Below, in pieces: positions 8,875 through 18,327 of a DNA stretch of 64,000 bases. The DNA lies in the NCBI RefSeq assembly GCF_003325375.1, contig NZ_CP030862.1:6627501-6691500 (forward strand), in the 5' to 3' direction. Below the pieces are notes generated by a model. It did not search any database. It saw nothing but the letters and a program-made list of their open reading frames with translations, and was not told the origin of the DNA. This stretch comes from Streptomyces globosus (GTDB taxonomy: Bacteria > Actinomycetota > Actinomycetes > Streptomycetales > Streptomycetaceae). Position numbers and translations under genes: made by a program. Position 1 is the first letter of the stretch. Every line of letters starts with the position of its first letter.

Positions 8875-11151
8875 TCACGACAGCGCCGCCCGCGGCTGCG
8901 GGACGCCGTTCGGGACGGCCCTGCGGCGCGGGGTCGTGGTGCCCGTCCAGCAGGTGCCGCGCCGGGACAGGAGGCGGCCCAGCCAGAGTTCCATGGAGAC
9001 GAGTTCGGCGAGGCCGTCCAGGGGGACGGGGCGGCCCTCGGCCGCGTCCAGGAGGGCCTGGCGGACCACGCGGGCCTCGATCAGGCCGGCGTCTGCCAGG
9101 AGCGGGGCGGTGAAGAGGGACAGGAGGGTGGCAAGGGCCGCGCGGAGGCCCAGGCGGGTCGCCGTCTCGTTCGGGACGTGGGCGGGGGCGCCCCAGCCGG
9201 GCGGGAGTTCGCGGACCCCGGCCGAGGAGAGCACGCTGCGCAGGATGGCGGCGCGGGCCCCGGGCTGGACGCGCAGCGGGTCGGGCAGGGCGCGGGCGGC
9301 CCGGACGACCTGGTTGTCGAGGAACGGGGCGTGGAGGCGCTGGCTGCGGACCTCGACGGCCTGCTCGAAGACGCGGTGGTCGGCGGCGTGCCGGGTCAGG
9401 GCGGCGCGGGCACGGCATTCGCCGGGCCGCAGGGACAGCGGGGGCCGGCCCGCGGCGGTGGCGAGGCGGATCGATACTTCCGCGAGCGCCTCCCCGGTCA
9501 GCCAGCCCGCGGCCGGGCCGGGCCGGGACCAGGTCAGGGCGGCGAGGGAGGCGTCGACCGGGCCGCCGGTGCCGGCGGGGCGGATGTCGCCGGCGCGCAG
9601 CCGGGCGGCGGCGGCCTCCATGCCGGTGCGGTAGGGGGTGCGGGCCAGGCGGCGGGCGGCCCCGTACACGGAGAAGGGGACGGTCAGGGACTCTCCCGCG
9701 GCGGGTGCCGAGCGGGCCAGGGCGGCCACGGGGCGCAGGAGGTGGCGTCTGCGGCGGTCCATCAGGAGGTCGGCGAGGCGGGCGGGGTGGGCGTCGAGGA
9801 CCTGGCGGGCGCCGTGCCCGGTGAAGTGGTCGGCGGAGCCTGCGGCGAGGCGGCGCCGCTCGCGGGAGGCGTGGACGAGGGAGGGGCCGGGCTCGTCGGT
9901 GAGGGGCCCGTCGAGGTCGGCGTAGGGGAGGGCTTCCTCGGCGGCGGCGACGACCACGTGCCGCAGCCGGGGGTCGGCGGCGATGGCGCGGGCGCGTTCG
10001 AGTTCGGCTTCGCGGCCGCTCGGTGTGGCGAGGTCGTTGAAGGTGACGGCGAGGAGCCGTTCGCCGGTGCGGCCGAGGAGGGCGCCGGGGGCGCCGGGCA
10101 GGCCGGCCGCGAGGAGGGCCAGCGTGGCGGAGGCGCTGCCTCCGGAGAGGTCGGCGCCGACGCCGGGCACGGGTGCGGGCAGGCCGCGGGCGGCCCGCCG
10201 CTCGGCGGGCCCCATTCCGGGCACGGGGCCGGGGTCGTACGGCTGGCTCTCGGGGGCGTGCCGCGGTGCCGTGAGCCGGGCGCGCACCGCGTCCACGAGT
10301 GCTTCGCGTACGCCCTCCACCGCGCGCTCGGCGTCGGCCTCGGGGGCGGCCACGGCGAGGGAGGCGACCGGCTCGTAGCCGGTGATCTCGCGGGAGCCCT
10401 CGCGCAGGATCAGGGCGTGGCCGGGCGGGATGCGGCGCACGCCCTCGTACGGGGTGCCGTCGCCGAGTGCCTCGGGGCTGTCGGGGCAGGCCAGGAGTGC
10501 GGCGAGGTGGCCGATGTCGAGCTGGGCCTCGATGAGGTCGGCGAGGGGGAGGGCGGCGGTGGCGTAGGCGGTGCCGCCGGCCCACGGGGTGTGGAAGACG
10601 GGGCGGGCGCCGGCGAGGTCCCCGACGACGGTGATGCGGCGGCCGGCCTGGACGACGGCGGTGTAGCTGCCGGACCACTGGGTGAGGTGGCGCAGGGCGC
10701 CGCCGCGGGCGGCGGTGAGGGCGCGCCGCAGTTCGGCGTCGGTGGCGCCGCAGCAGCCGAGGACGGCGATGCGGGTGAAGGGGTCGGCGGGGTCGGCGGT
10801 GAGGGTGCGGATCTCGTCGGGGCGCCAGTCGCCGACGGCCCACAGCGGGTCGGGGTCGCCCCACAGGAGCTGGGCGCCGACGGGGACGACGGTGCGTTCG
10901 GCGTCGCGGCCGGCGGGGTCGTCGGCGTGGGCGGCGTCGGCGATGCCGCCGGTGACCGGGCCGTCGGGGCCGTACCCGTACTCAGACCCGTGCCCGTGCC
11001 CGGACGCAGACCCGGACTCGTACCCGTACCCGGCCCCGTACGCGGACCCCGGCTCGGCTTCACGGGCGCTGCGGGGGCGGCCGCCGGGGCCGACGCGGCC
11101 GGCCGTGCCGAAGCTCGCGGCGATACTGCTCCACCCCACCAACCAGCGCAC
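8875..11151 (-). CDS. Asparagine-synthase-like protein with degenerate PP-loop motif
   Basis: A 758-aa protein with the two-domain plan of AsnB and lasso-peptide cyclases. The N-terminal part is an Ntn-hydrolase-like domain without an N-terminal Cys, so glutaminase activity is unlikely. The C-terminal part is an ATP-pyrophosphatase-like domain. The nucleotide motif reads LSGGSASATLALL where active enzymes have SGGLDS, so the key Asp is missing. A Gly/Tyr/Ser-rich run follows the N-terminus. GTG at 11151 is chosen because GGGGAGG lies 5 nt upstream. There is no lasso precursor, RiPP recognition element or protease nearby. The protein is conserved next to the NsdA-like gene in Streptomyces; its function is unknown and possibly non-enzymatic. 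Confidence 0.75.
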   Translation of the reverse strand: MRWLVGWSSIAASFGTAGRVGPGGRPRSAREAEPGSAYGAGYGYESGSASGHGHGSEYGYGPDGPVTGGIADAAHADDPAGRDAERTVVPVGAQLLWGDPDPLWAVGDWRPDEIRTLTADPADPFTRIAVLGCCGATDAELRRALTAARGGALRHLTQWSGSYTAVVQAGRRITVVGDLAGARPVFHTPWAGGTAYATAALPLADLIEAQLDIGHLAALLACPDSPEALGDGTPYEGVRRIPPGHALILREGSREITGYEPVASLAVAAPEADAERAVEGVREALVDAVRARLTAPRHAPESQPYDPGPVPGMGPAERRAARGLPAPVPGVGADLSGGSASATLALLAAGLPGAPGALLGRTGERLLAVTFNDLATPSGREAELERARAIAADPRLRHVVVAAAEEALPYADLDGPLTDEPGPSLVHASRERRRLAAGSADHFTGHGARQVLDAHPARLADLLMDRRRRHLLRPVAALARSAPAAGESLTVPFSVYGAARRLARTPYRTGMEAAAARLRAGDIRPAGTGGPVDASLAALTWSRPGPAAGWLTGEALAEVSIRLATAAGRPPLSLRPGECRARAALTRHAADHRVFEQAVEVRSQRLHAPFLDNQVVRAARALPDPLRVQPGARAAILRSVLSSAGVRELPPGWGAPAHVPNETATRLGLRAALATLLSLFTAPLLADAGLIEARVVRQALLDAAEGRPVPLDGLAELVSMELWLGRLLSRRGTCWTGTTTPRRRAVPNGVPQPRAALS

Positions 11152-11800
11152 CGCCGCCTCCCCAGCCCGTGGGCAATCGACCGGGGCCGCTGCGGCGCGG
11201 GCAGCGCGAGGGCGCGGCCGGCCGGACCCCGGGTGGCTCGGGACCATGCTGCCACGAGACAGGCGTGCAGGAGTGGTGCGGGAGGGCGGACGTGCGAACG
11301 AACACACCGCGCCCACACGGTGTTTGGTGTTCCGTTCCCACCGGCCCACAGGCCGGTTTCGGCCATTCTCAGGCCGTACTCAGTGCACCGCGCACAAGGG
11401 GACGCGCGCGGCCGCGGCGGTGCGCGGGCGCGGTCCGGGAAGCGCGGCGCACCTCCCGGACCGTTCCGCCACCCGCGGGGATTGGAGCGGCGGCATCCCC
11501 CGGCCCGCCGGATCCACGCAGCGGGCCGACCCACGCACGGCACATCGAATCGCCGGGCCGGACGACCGGCCAGAGCGCACGGGCGGGCGCACGGCCACAC
11601 GGCCGGAGCACGCGGTCGGGCGCGCGCCGTCGCCGCCGGGCCGGGGCGGACTGTGCGGGCGGACAACAATCCCGCCATAGGGAAGCCGGGGCCTTAACGC
11701 TTGGGAGGCGGGGAACTACGCTGGGTTTACGAAATGCCGGGCGCCTATGCCCCGGCGGCGTATGAGTTGAGTGCGTTCCGCGTGTGACGAGGGGTGGCGC
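11152..11800. other. Long divergent intergenic region
   Basis: About 650 bp separates the divergent asparagine-synthase-like and NsdA-like genes. Open frames here have no ribosome binding site and no recognisable protein features, so I call none. It should contain both promoters and possibly long 5' leaders; I see no clear -35/-10 pair or strong terminator. Confidence 0.5.
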
Positions 11801-13408
11801 ATGTCCAGGGATCTCCGCGAACCCAACGAGAAGCTCGGCGCCGTCCTCGCCCTCGCGGGCATCAGCAACGCCGGACTGGCCAGGCGCGTCAACGACCTGG
11901 GCGCCCAGCGGGGTCTGACGCTCCGCTACGACAAGACCTCGGTGGCCCGGTGGGTGTCGAAGGGCATGGTGCCGCAGGGCGCGGCCCCGCATCTGATCGC
12001 GGCCGCCATCGGGGCGAAGCTGGGCCGGCCTGTGCCGCTGCACGAGATCGGCCTGGCGGACGCCGACCCGGCGCCCGAGGTGGGTCTGGCCTTCCCCCGC
12101 GACGTGGGCGCGGCGGTGCGCTCGGCCACGGAGCTGTACCGGCTCGACCTCGCCGGGCGCCGCGGCGGCGGCGGGATCTGGCAGTCGCTGGCCGGCTCCT
12201 TCTCCGTGTCGGCGTACGCGACGCCTGTCTCGCGCTGGCTGATATCGCCTGCCGACAGCTCGGTGGCGCGCGGACCTGCGCCGCAGGGCGCCGCGCCCGC
12301 GCCCGCGTCCGGCTCCGCCTCTGCCGCCCCGCCCACCCCGCCCGTGCCGCCTTCCCCGCCCGCGCCGTCCACGGTTGTGCCCCCGCAGCCTTCGGGCGAA
12401 ACCCCGCGCACGCCGCACGCCCCCGCCGCCCCGGGCGGCGCCCCGGCGGCACCGCCCCCGGCGGTCGTCGGCCTGGCCGACGCCTCGCCGCAGCGCGTCG
12501 GCCACAGCGACGTCAGCAAGCTCCGCGAGGCCGCCGAGGACGCCCGCCGCTGGGACTCCAAGTACGGCGGCGGGGACTGGCGCTCGTCGATGGTGCCCGA
12601 GTGCCTGCGCGTGGACGCCGCCCCGCTGCTGCTCGGCTCGTACAGCGACGAGGTGGGCCGCGCCCTGTTCGGGGCGACCGCCGAGCTGACCCGGCTCGCC
12701 GGCTGGATGGCCTTCGACACGGGCCAGCAGGAGGCCGCCCAGCGCTACTACATCCAGGCGCTGCGCCTGGCGCGGGCCGCCGCGGACGTGCCGCTCGGCG
12801 GGTACGTGCTGGCGTCGATGTCGCTGCAGGCGACGTACCGGGACTTCCCCGACGAGGGCGTCGACCTCGCGCAGGCGGCCGTGGAGCGCAACCGCGGGCT
12901 GGCCACCGCGCGCACGATGAGCTTCTTCCGCCTGGTCGAGGCGCGGGCGCACGCGAAGGCCGGCGACTCGGCGGCCGCCGGGGCGGCGCTGCGGGCCGCG
13001 GAGGGGTGGCTGGAGCGGGCACGGCCGGGCGACCCGGACCCGACCTGGCTGGGCTTCTACTCGTACGACCGGTTCGCGGCGGACGCGGCGGAGTGCTACC
13101 GGGACCTCAGGCTGCCCCGGCAGGTGCGCCGCTTCACCGAGCAGGCGCTGTCGCGGCCCACGGAGGAGTACGTGCGCTCGCACGGCCTGCGGCTGGTGGT
13201 GAGCGCGGTCGCGGAGCTGGAGTCGGGCAACCTCGACGCGGCGTGCGCGGCGGGGACCCGCGCGGTGGAGGTCGCGGGCCGGATCTCGTCGGCGCGCACG
13301 ACCGAGTACGTACGGGACCTGCTGCAGCGGCTGGAGCCGTACGGGGACGAGCCGCGCGTCGCCGAGCTGCGCGAGCGGGCCCGGCCGCTGCTGATGGCCC
13401 CCGCGTAG
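11801..13408 (+). CDS. NsdA-like sporulation/antibiotic regulator with TPR-type helices
   Basis: A 535-aa soluble protein. The N-terminus (LGAVLALAGISNAGLARRVN) resembles a helix-turn-helix, a Pro/Ala linker spans about residues 160-230, and the C-terminal half is helical repeats of TPR type. In Streptomyces this neighbourhood holds a protein annotated as sporulation-associated and related to NsdA, a negative regulator of differentiation and antibiotic production. ATG at 11801 follows GAGGGG by 6 nt. It stands alone and is probably transcribed from the long upstream region. The family call is by overall architecture and synteny; no catalytic motif is present. Confidence 0.75.
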   Translation: MSRDLREPNEKLGAVLALAGISNAGLARRVNDLGAQRGLTLRYDKTSVARWVSKGMVPQGAAPHLIAAAIGAKLGRPVPLHEIGLADADPAPEVGLAFPRDVGAAVRSATELYRLDLAGRRGGGGIWQSLAGSFSVSAYATPVSRWLISPADSSVARGPAPQGAAPAPASGSASAAPPTPPVPPSPPAPSTVVPPQPSGETPRTPHAPAAPGGAPAAPPPAVVGLADASPQRVGHSDVSKLREAAEDARRWDSKYGGGDWRSSMVPECLRVDAAPLLLGSYSDEVGRALFGATAELTRLAGWMAFDTGQQEAAQRYYIQALRLARAAADVPLGGYVLASMSLQATYRDFPDEGVDLAQAAVERNRGLATARTMSFFRLVEARAHAKAGDSAAAGAALRAAEGWLERARPGDPDPTWLGFYSYDRFAADAAECYRDLRLPRQVRRFTEQALSRPTEEYVRSHGLRLVVSAVAELESGNLDAACAAGTRAVEVAGRISSARTTEYVRDLLQRLEPYGDEPRVAELRERARPLLMAPA

Positions 13409-13469
13409 CCGTCCTGTCGGTGGCGGGGTGCAGTATGCAGGGGTGGGAGGTGGCGGCTTGGAGGACAGC

Positions 13470-14693
13470 GTGGGCGGCGCCGCGGTGCGCGCCGGGGGCA
13501 GGGCCGACTGCGACGTGGTGGTGGTCGGCGGCGGGATCGTCGGGATGTCGACGGCGTACGCCCTGTCGCGGCTGGCGCCGGGAACCCGGGTGGTGGTGCT
13601 GGAGAAGGAGCCGGGCCCGGCCCGGCACCAGACGGGCCGCAACAGCGGCGTCATCCACAGCGGGATCTACTACCGGCCCGGCTCGCTGAAGGCGCGCTAC
13701 GCGGTGGGCGGCGCCGCGGAGATGGTGAAGTTCTGCGCGGAGCACGGCATCCCGCACGAGGTGACCGGCAAGCTGATCGTGGCGACGGACCGCGAGGAGC
13801 TGCCGCGGCTGCACGCGCTGGTGCAGCGCGGCCGGGAGAACGGCATTCCGGTGCGCGAGCTGGGGCCGGCGCAGATCGGCGAGTACGAGCCGGAGGTGCG
13901 CGGGGCGGCCGCGATCCACGTGGCGACGACCGGGATCGCGGACTACGGGCTGGTGGCGCGGCAGCTCGCCGAGTCCTCCGGGGCGGAGATCGTCTACGGG
14001 GGCGCCGTCGACCTGGTGTCGCGGCGGTCCGGCGGGGTCGCGGTGCGCACGACGGCCGGCGTCGTCGTACGGGCCAAGGCGCTGGTGAACTGTGCGGGGC
14101 TGCACTGCGACCGGGTCGCCCGGCTGGCCGGCGACGACCCCGGCATGCGGATCATCCCCTTCCGCGGCGAGTACTACGACCTGGTGCGGCCCGGGCTGGT
14201 GCGCGGGCTGGTCTACCCGGTGCCGGACCCGGCGTTCCCCTTCCTCGGGGTGCACCTGACGCGGGGGATCGGCGGCGGGGTGCACGTCGGGCCGAACGCG
14301 GTGCCGGCGCTGGCGCGCGAGGGGTACGGCTGGGGCGTGGTGCGGCCGCGGGACCTCGCGGACGAGCTGGCCTGGCCGGGTGCGTGGCGGATGGCGTGGC
14401 GGCACTGGCGGTACGGGGCGGGCGAGATCCGCCGCTCGCTGTCGAAGGCGGCGTTCACGGAGGCGGTGCGCCGGATGCTGCCCGCGGTGACCGCCGGGGA
14501 CCTGCGGCCGGCCGGGGCGGGGGTGCGGGCGCAGGCCGTCCTGCGGGACGGGACGCTCGTCGACGACTTCCTGATCCGGGAGGCGCCGCGGACCGTGCAC
14601 GTGCTGAACGCGCCGTCGCCCGCGGCGACCGCGTCGCTGCCGATCGGGCGCGAGATCGCCCGGCGCGCCCTGGGGAGCCTGGCCCGGGCCTGA
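13470..14693 (+). CDS. lhgO: L-2-hydroxyglutarate oxidase (LhgO/DAO family)
   Basis: A flavoprotein of the FAD-dependent DAO superfamily, predicted to oxidise L-2-hydroxyglutarate to 2-oxoglutarate and pass electrons to the quinone pool. It shows the dinucleotide motif VVVGGGIVGMSTAYAL, then HQTGRNSGVIHSGIYY, a signature of the LhgO/YgaF group, and PFRGEYYDL and VHLTRGIGGGVHVGPNA further on. The start is ambiguous: GTG at 13470 has GGAGG 5 nt upstream and is used here; TTG at 13458 (GGGAGG 7 nt upstream) and ATG at 13428 are in frame. The gene follows the NsdA-like gene by about 60 bp. Confidence 0.85.
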   Translation: MGGAAVRAGGRADCDVVVVGGGIVGMSTAYALSRLAPGTRVVVLEKEPGPARHQTGRNSGVIHSGIYYRPGSLKARYAVGGAAEMVKFCAEHGIPHEVTGKLIVATDREELPRLHALVQRGRENGIPVRELGPAQIGEYEPEVRGAAAIHVATTGIADYGLVARQLAESSGAEIVYGGAVDLVSRRSGGVAVRTTAGVVVRAKALVNCAGLHCDRVARLAGDDPGMRIIPFRGEYYDLVRPGLVRGLVYPVPDPAFPFLGVHLTRGIGGGVHVGPNAVPALAREGYGWGVVRPRDLADELAWPGAWRMAWRHWRYGAGEIRRSLSKAAFTEAVRRMLPAVTAGDLRPAGAGVRAQAVLRDGTLVDDFLIREAPRTVHVLNAPSPAATASLPIGREIARRALGSLARA

Positions 14694-14802
14694 CCCGCGG
14701 CCCCCGCCCCCGCCCCTCCCGGCTGCCCGGCCACTCGTCCTCCCGGCCGCGCGGGGCCGTCGGCGGGCGGGGCGCGGGGGCGGGCCGTAGAATTCCGGGA
14801 TT

Positions 14803-15615
14803 GTGTCTGAGTCCCGTACCCCCCAGCCCGACGCCCCGGAAGCCGAGCCCGCGGCGAACTCCTACGTGCCGCCCAAGTGGCGCACCGAGCCGCGGTTCCC
14901 CGACGGCCCCGCACCCGACCCGGCGGGCTCGCACCACGAGCGGCGGATCCGCAGCTTCCAGCCGCGGCGCAGCCGGGTCACGACCGGGCAGGGCGAGGCC
15001 CTGAAGCGGCTCTGGGGCACCTGGGGCCTGGACATCGACGGGCGCGAGGTCCTCGACCTCGGCCGGCTCTTCGGCGGCCTGCCCGTCGTCCTGGAGATCG
15101 GCTTCGGCATGGGGGAGGCGACGGCGCAGATGGCCGCGGCCGACCCGGACACCGGCATCCTCGCGGCCGACGTGCACACCCCCGGCCAGGGCAACCTCCT
15201 CGCCCTCGCGGAGCGCGGCGGCATGACGAACGTCCGCGTGGCGAACGGCGATGCGATCATCCTGCTGCGCGAAATGCTGCCGCCGGCCTCCCTCGCGGGG
15301 ATCCGCGTCTACTTCCCGGACCCGTGGCCGAAGGCCCGTCACCACAAGCGGCGCCTGATCCAGCCCGAGTTCCTGGACCTCGCGGCGACGCGGATGGCGC
15401 CGGGCGCGGTGCTGCACTGCGCGACCGACTGGGAGCCGTACGCCGAGCAGATGCTCGAAGTCCTCACCGCGCACCCGCTGTTCGAGAACACGCAGGAGGA
15501 CGGCGGCTTCGCGCCGCGGCCCGACTTCCGGCCGCTGACCCGCTTCGAGGGGCAGGGCCTGGACAAGGGGCACGTCGTACACGACTTGCTGTTCCGCCGG
15601 GTGGAGAACGCCTGA
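14803..15615 (+). CDS. trmB: tRNA (guanine-N7-)-methyltransferase
   Basis: A 270-aa SAM-dependent enzyme that methylates N7 of G46 in tRNA. The core carries the SAM motif LEIGFGMGEAT and the family signature IRVYFPDPWPKARHHKRRL, with the expected C-terminal TrmB region. An N-terminal extension of about 45 residues rich in Pro/Ala precedes the conserved RRIRSF segment, as in other actinobacterial homologues. GTG at 14803 is the first start in the frame. The PrsW-type gene begins 40 bp downstream, so the two may be co-transcribed. Confidence 0.95.
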   Translation: MSESRTPQPDAPEAEPAANSYVPPKWRTEPRFPDGPAPDPAGSHHERRIRSFQPRRSRVTTGQGEALKRLWGTWGLDIDGREVLDLGRLFGGLPVVLEIGFGMGEATAQMAAADPDTGILAADVHTPGQGNLLALAERGGMTNVRVANGDAIILLREMLPPASLAGIRVYFPDPWPKARHHKRRLIQPEFLDLAATRMAPGAVLHCATDWEPYAEQMLEVLTAHPLFENTQEDGGFAPRPDFRPLTRFEGQGLDKGHVVHDLLFRRVENA

Positions 15616-15655
15616 GGTCACTCCCCGTGTCGGGACGGCTCGCTAGAGTCATCGC

Positions 15656-16993
15656 GTGTTCCTGGCACTCCCCGGCTCCCGCCCGCGGGCGCAGGTCCGC
15701 CTGCGCTGCCGTGCGCGGGCGTGCGTGCTCGCCGTCCTCGCCGCCTCCGGCCTGGCGATCCTCGAACTCGTCCGGCAGGAGACCGGCACCGCCGGCTTCC
15801 TGGTGGGCCTCGGCCTGGCCGTGCTGCCGGTGGCTCCGCTCCTCGCCGCGTTCCGGTGGCTGGGCCGGGCGGCGCCCCGGCCGTGGGCGCTGCTGCTGTT
15901 CTGCTTCGGCTGGGGTGCCTGCGCCGCGGCGCTGATCGCCATACTGGCCAACGACTTCGCGACGGAGTGGATCGCGGGGGCGGCCGCGGACCCGTCGGAC
16001 GCGGACCTGCTCGGCTCGGTGGCGATCGCGCCGGTGGTGGAGGAGAGCGCGAAGGCGGCTGCCCTGCTGGCGGTGTTCGCCTTCCGCAGGCGGCATTTCA
16101 CGGGACCGGCGGACGGGTTCACGGCGGCCGGGTTCACGGCCACCGGGTTCGCGTTCACCGAGAACGTCCTCTACCTGGGGAACGCGTTCACCGAGGACAT
16201 GGAGAGCCCGGCGGGCGTCCTGGACTCGGTGACGCTGGCGACGTTCTTCGTACGGATCGTGCTGTCGCCGTTCGCGCACCCGCTGTTCACGGTCCTGACG
16301 GGGCTCGGCTTCGGTGCCGCGGCCGCGGTCCGGGCGGGCCGGCGGCGTTCCCGGCCGGCGCGGTGCGGGCTGCCGCTGCTGGGGCTTGCCCTCGCGGTGG
16401 GCCTGCACGCCCTGTGGAACAGCTCGTCGCGGATGGGCGAGTACGGCTTCTACCGGGTGTACGGCTGCGTGATGGTGCCGCTGTTCGGGCTGCTGCTGTG
16501 GCTGGCGGTGCGGATGCGGCGGCGCAGGCTGCGGAGGGTCGCCGGGGAGCTGGCGGTGTACGCGGCCGCGGGCTGGATGGCTCCCGCGGAGGTGTCGGCG
16601 ATGGCCTCGGTGCCGGCGCGGTCCCTGGCGAGGGCGCTGGCGCGGCGCAGCGGCGGCCGGGCCGCGGGCCGTGCGGTGGCCCGGTACGAGGCGGACGCGG
16701 CTGCGCTGGCGCTGTTGCGGCACCGGGCGCGGACGGGCCCGGCCTGGGATCCGGAGTTCGCGGGGCGGGAGGCGGAGCTGCTGCGCAGCCTGTGGCAGCG
16801 CCGGGCCACGGCCGGGCCGGCGCTGGCCCGGGCGGCTGTCCTGGAGGACCTGCTGCCGCCGCGGCAGCCGTTCGTGCCGGCGGCGCGGAGGCCCGTACGG
16901 CCTACGGGGTCAGGCCCTTGGAGCGGAGCCACGCCAGCGGGTCCGTCGCCGATCCGCCCTTGCGGACCTCCAGGTGGAGGTGGGGGCCGGTGA
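15656..16993 (+). CDS. PrsW-family intramembrane metalloprotease
   Basis: A 445-aa multipass membrane protein with at least eight hydrophobic segments. The proposed PrsW catalytic features are present: EES near residues 129-131, FTEN with Glu near 169, and a conserved His in the FAHPLF segment. PrsW in Bacillus cleaves the anti-sigma factor RsiW; in Streptomyces the substrate is unknown. The cytoplasmic C-terminus of about 130 residues is Arg/Ala-rich. The frame runs 92 bp into the convergent M23 gene, so the last 30 residues are encoded antisense to that gene. Confidence 0.85.
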   Translation: MFLALPGSRPRAQVRLRCRARACVLAVLAASGLAILELVRQETGTAGFLVGLGLAVLPVAPLLAAFRWLGRAAPRPWALLLFCFGWGACAAALIAILANDFATEWIAGAAADPSDADLLGSVAIAPVVEESAKAAALLAVFAFRRRHFTGPADGFTAAGFTATGFAFTENVLYLGNAFTEDMESPAGVLDSVTLATFFVRIVLSPFAHPLFTVLTGLGFGAAAAVRAGRRRSRPARCGLPLLGLALAVGLHALWNSSSRMGEYGFYRVYGCVMVPLFGLLLWLAVRMRRRRLRRVAGELAVYAAAGWMAPAEVSAMASVPARSLARALARRSGGRAAGRAVARYEADAAALALLRHRARTGPAWDPEFAGREAELLRSLWQRRATAGPALARAAVLEDLLPPRQPFVPAARRPVRPTGSGPWSGATPAGPSPIRPCGPPGGGGGR

Positions 16994-17885
16994 CGTTGCC
17001 GGTGGCGCCGACCCGGCCGATGGTGTCGCCCGCGCCGACCTGGCCGGAGGTGACGGACATCGAGGACAGGTGGCAGTACCAGATCTCGGTGCCGTCGGGC
17101 AGCTGGAGGACGATGCGGTAGCCGTAGGCGCCCGACCAGCCGGCCGAGATGATCTTTCCGCCGGCGACGGCCTTGACGGGGGTGCCGGTCGGGGCGGCGA
17201 AGTCGAGGCCGGTGTGGTGGCCGGAGGACCACATCGCGCCGGAGGCGCCGTAGTACGAGGTGATGGTGTAGGAGGAGGTCGGCAGGGAGTAGTTCCCCGC
17301 GGCCTTGGCGATCCGCTCCTCCTCGGCCTTCGCGGCGGCGGCTTCGGCGGCTGCCTTCTCCGCGGCGGCGCGGGCCTCGGCGGCGGCCTTCTCGGCGGCT
17401 TCGCGCCCGGCCTTGGCCTCGGCCGCGGCGGCCTCCTGCGCGGCCCGGGCGGCTTCGGCGCGGGTCTGCGAGTCGGCGGCCTCGGTCTGGTGCTCGGCCT
17501 GCTGGAGGATGCGCGTGCGCAGGATCTCGCCGGCGTCGGGGGCGTCGGCCTGCTGCGCGAGGATGCCGGTCCGCGCGCCGGTGCCGCTCTCGGCGCCCGT
17601 GTCCGGGCCGGTGTCGTCGTCGGAGGGCCCCGTGAAGGAGGGTATGGATATGGGGACTTGGGGCCGGTCCTGGGCGGTGGCGATGCCTCCGGCGCCGACG
17701 GCGGCGATGATGCCGACGCCGAGGACGGTGGAGCTGCGGGCGAGTCCCCCGCCCTGCCTGGCGACGCGGTGCTTGCCGCGGACGGGGCGGACGGAGTCCT
17801 CGGTGGGGTTCCACTCGCCCCAGGCGCCGGGGGACGGCGGTTCCTGGATCTCGATGCCGTCGGGCGCAGGCACGTTGGAGGCCAC
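16902..17885 (-). CDS. M23 family peptidase with coiled coil, cell-wall hydrolase
   Basis: A 327-aa LytM-type metalloendopeptidase expected to cut peptidoglycan cross-bridges outside the cell. It has an N-terminal cytoplasmic stretch, one membrane segment (STVLGVGIIAAVGAGGIAT), an Ala/Glu-rich coiled coil of about 100 residues, and a C-terminal M23 domain with zinc motifs HHTGLDF and HLHLE. GTG at 17885 is preferred because GAGGAG lies 9 nt upstream; an in-frame GTG at 17921 exists. Its 3' end overlaps the convergent PrsW-type gene by 92 bp. The upstream region to 18,200 holds no other gene. Confidence 0.9.
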   Translation of the reverse strand: MASNVPAPDGIEIQEPPSPGAWGEWNPTEDSVRPVRGKHRVARQGGGLARSSTVLGVGIIAAVGAGGIATAQDRPQVPISIPSFTGPSDDDTGPDTGAESGTGARTGILAQQADAPDAGEILRTRILQQAEHQTEAADSQTRAEAARAAQEAAAAEAKAGREAAEKAAAEARAAAEKAAAEAAAAKAEEERIAKAAGNYSLPTSSYTITSYYGASGAMWSSGHHTGLDFAAPTGTPVKAVAGGKIISAGWSGAYGYRIVLQLPDGTEIWYCHLSSMSVTSGQVGAGDTIGRVGATGNVTGPHLHLEVRKGGSATDPLAWLRSKGLTP

Positions 17886-18216
17886 CGGGGCACACTCCTC
17901 AGGGGACAGTCGAACGCACACGGCGCCGCCTCTTGCGACGGCTGGGACGACCGCACTGCGTTATCGAACGGTAATAGACGCAGGGGAATGATTCCAAGCC
18001 GCCGCGCTTGATCATTCCGGCCAAGGGGGCGCGGAGTGGCCGCTTTTGAGGCAGGCAAAGCGGGCATCCAGCCATCAAGCAGGGCCAAGCGCCCGCGACT
18101 TGCGCATCCCTTCAGCCACACACGCCTCTTGATGCACCCTCAGCTGCCTTGCGGTGCGCGGCCGTTCACTCACGCAGCGTCACGGCTGCGTCCACGCGCA
18201 GGGCGGGAACGACGAA

Positions 18217-18243
18217 GGCCCGGCTTCCATCGGAAGCCGGGCC
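18217..18243 (-). terminator. Hairpin downstream of tRNA-fMet
   Basis: A 12-bp arm (GGCCCGGCTTCC, 18217-18228) pairs with the mirror arm ending at 18243. It lies 10 nt beyond the 3' end of the minus-strand tRNA, the expected place for its terminator. Confidence 0.7.
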
Positions 18244-18253
18244 TCGTACTGAG

Positions 18254-18327
18254 TAGCGGGGACAGGATTTGAACCTGCGACCTCTGGGTTATGAGCCCAG
18301 CGAGCTACCGAGCTGCTCCACCCCGCG
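18254..18327 (-). tRNA. tRNA-fMet (CAU), initiator
   Basis: A 74-nt cloverleaf with anticodon CAU. It is the initiator type because the acceptor stem opens with an unpaired C1-U72 and the anticodon stem has three G-C pairs next to the loop (GGG-CUCAUAA-CCC). CCA is not encoded. It lies at the edge between conserved backbone and the accessory block. Confidence 0.95.

Noticed and set aside
8875..11151. Lasso peptide cluster around the asparagine-synthase-like gene
   Set aside because: No precursor peptide, leader-binding protein, B-type protease or transporter is adjacent, and the cyclase motif is degenerate.
17922..18200. Possible c-di-AMP (ydaO-type) riboswitch before the M23 peptidase gene
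   Set aside because: Streptomyces cell-wall hydrolase genes often have one, but I could not find the conserved riboswitch core sequences in this leader by eye. A covariance-model search (Infernal, Rfam ydaO-yuaA) would decide.
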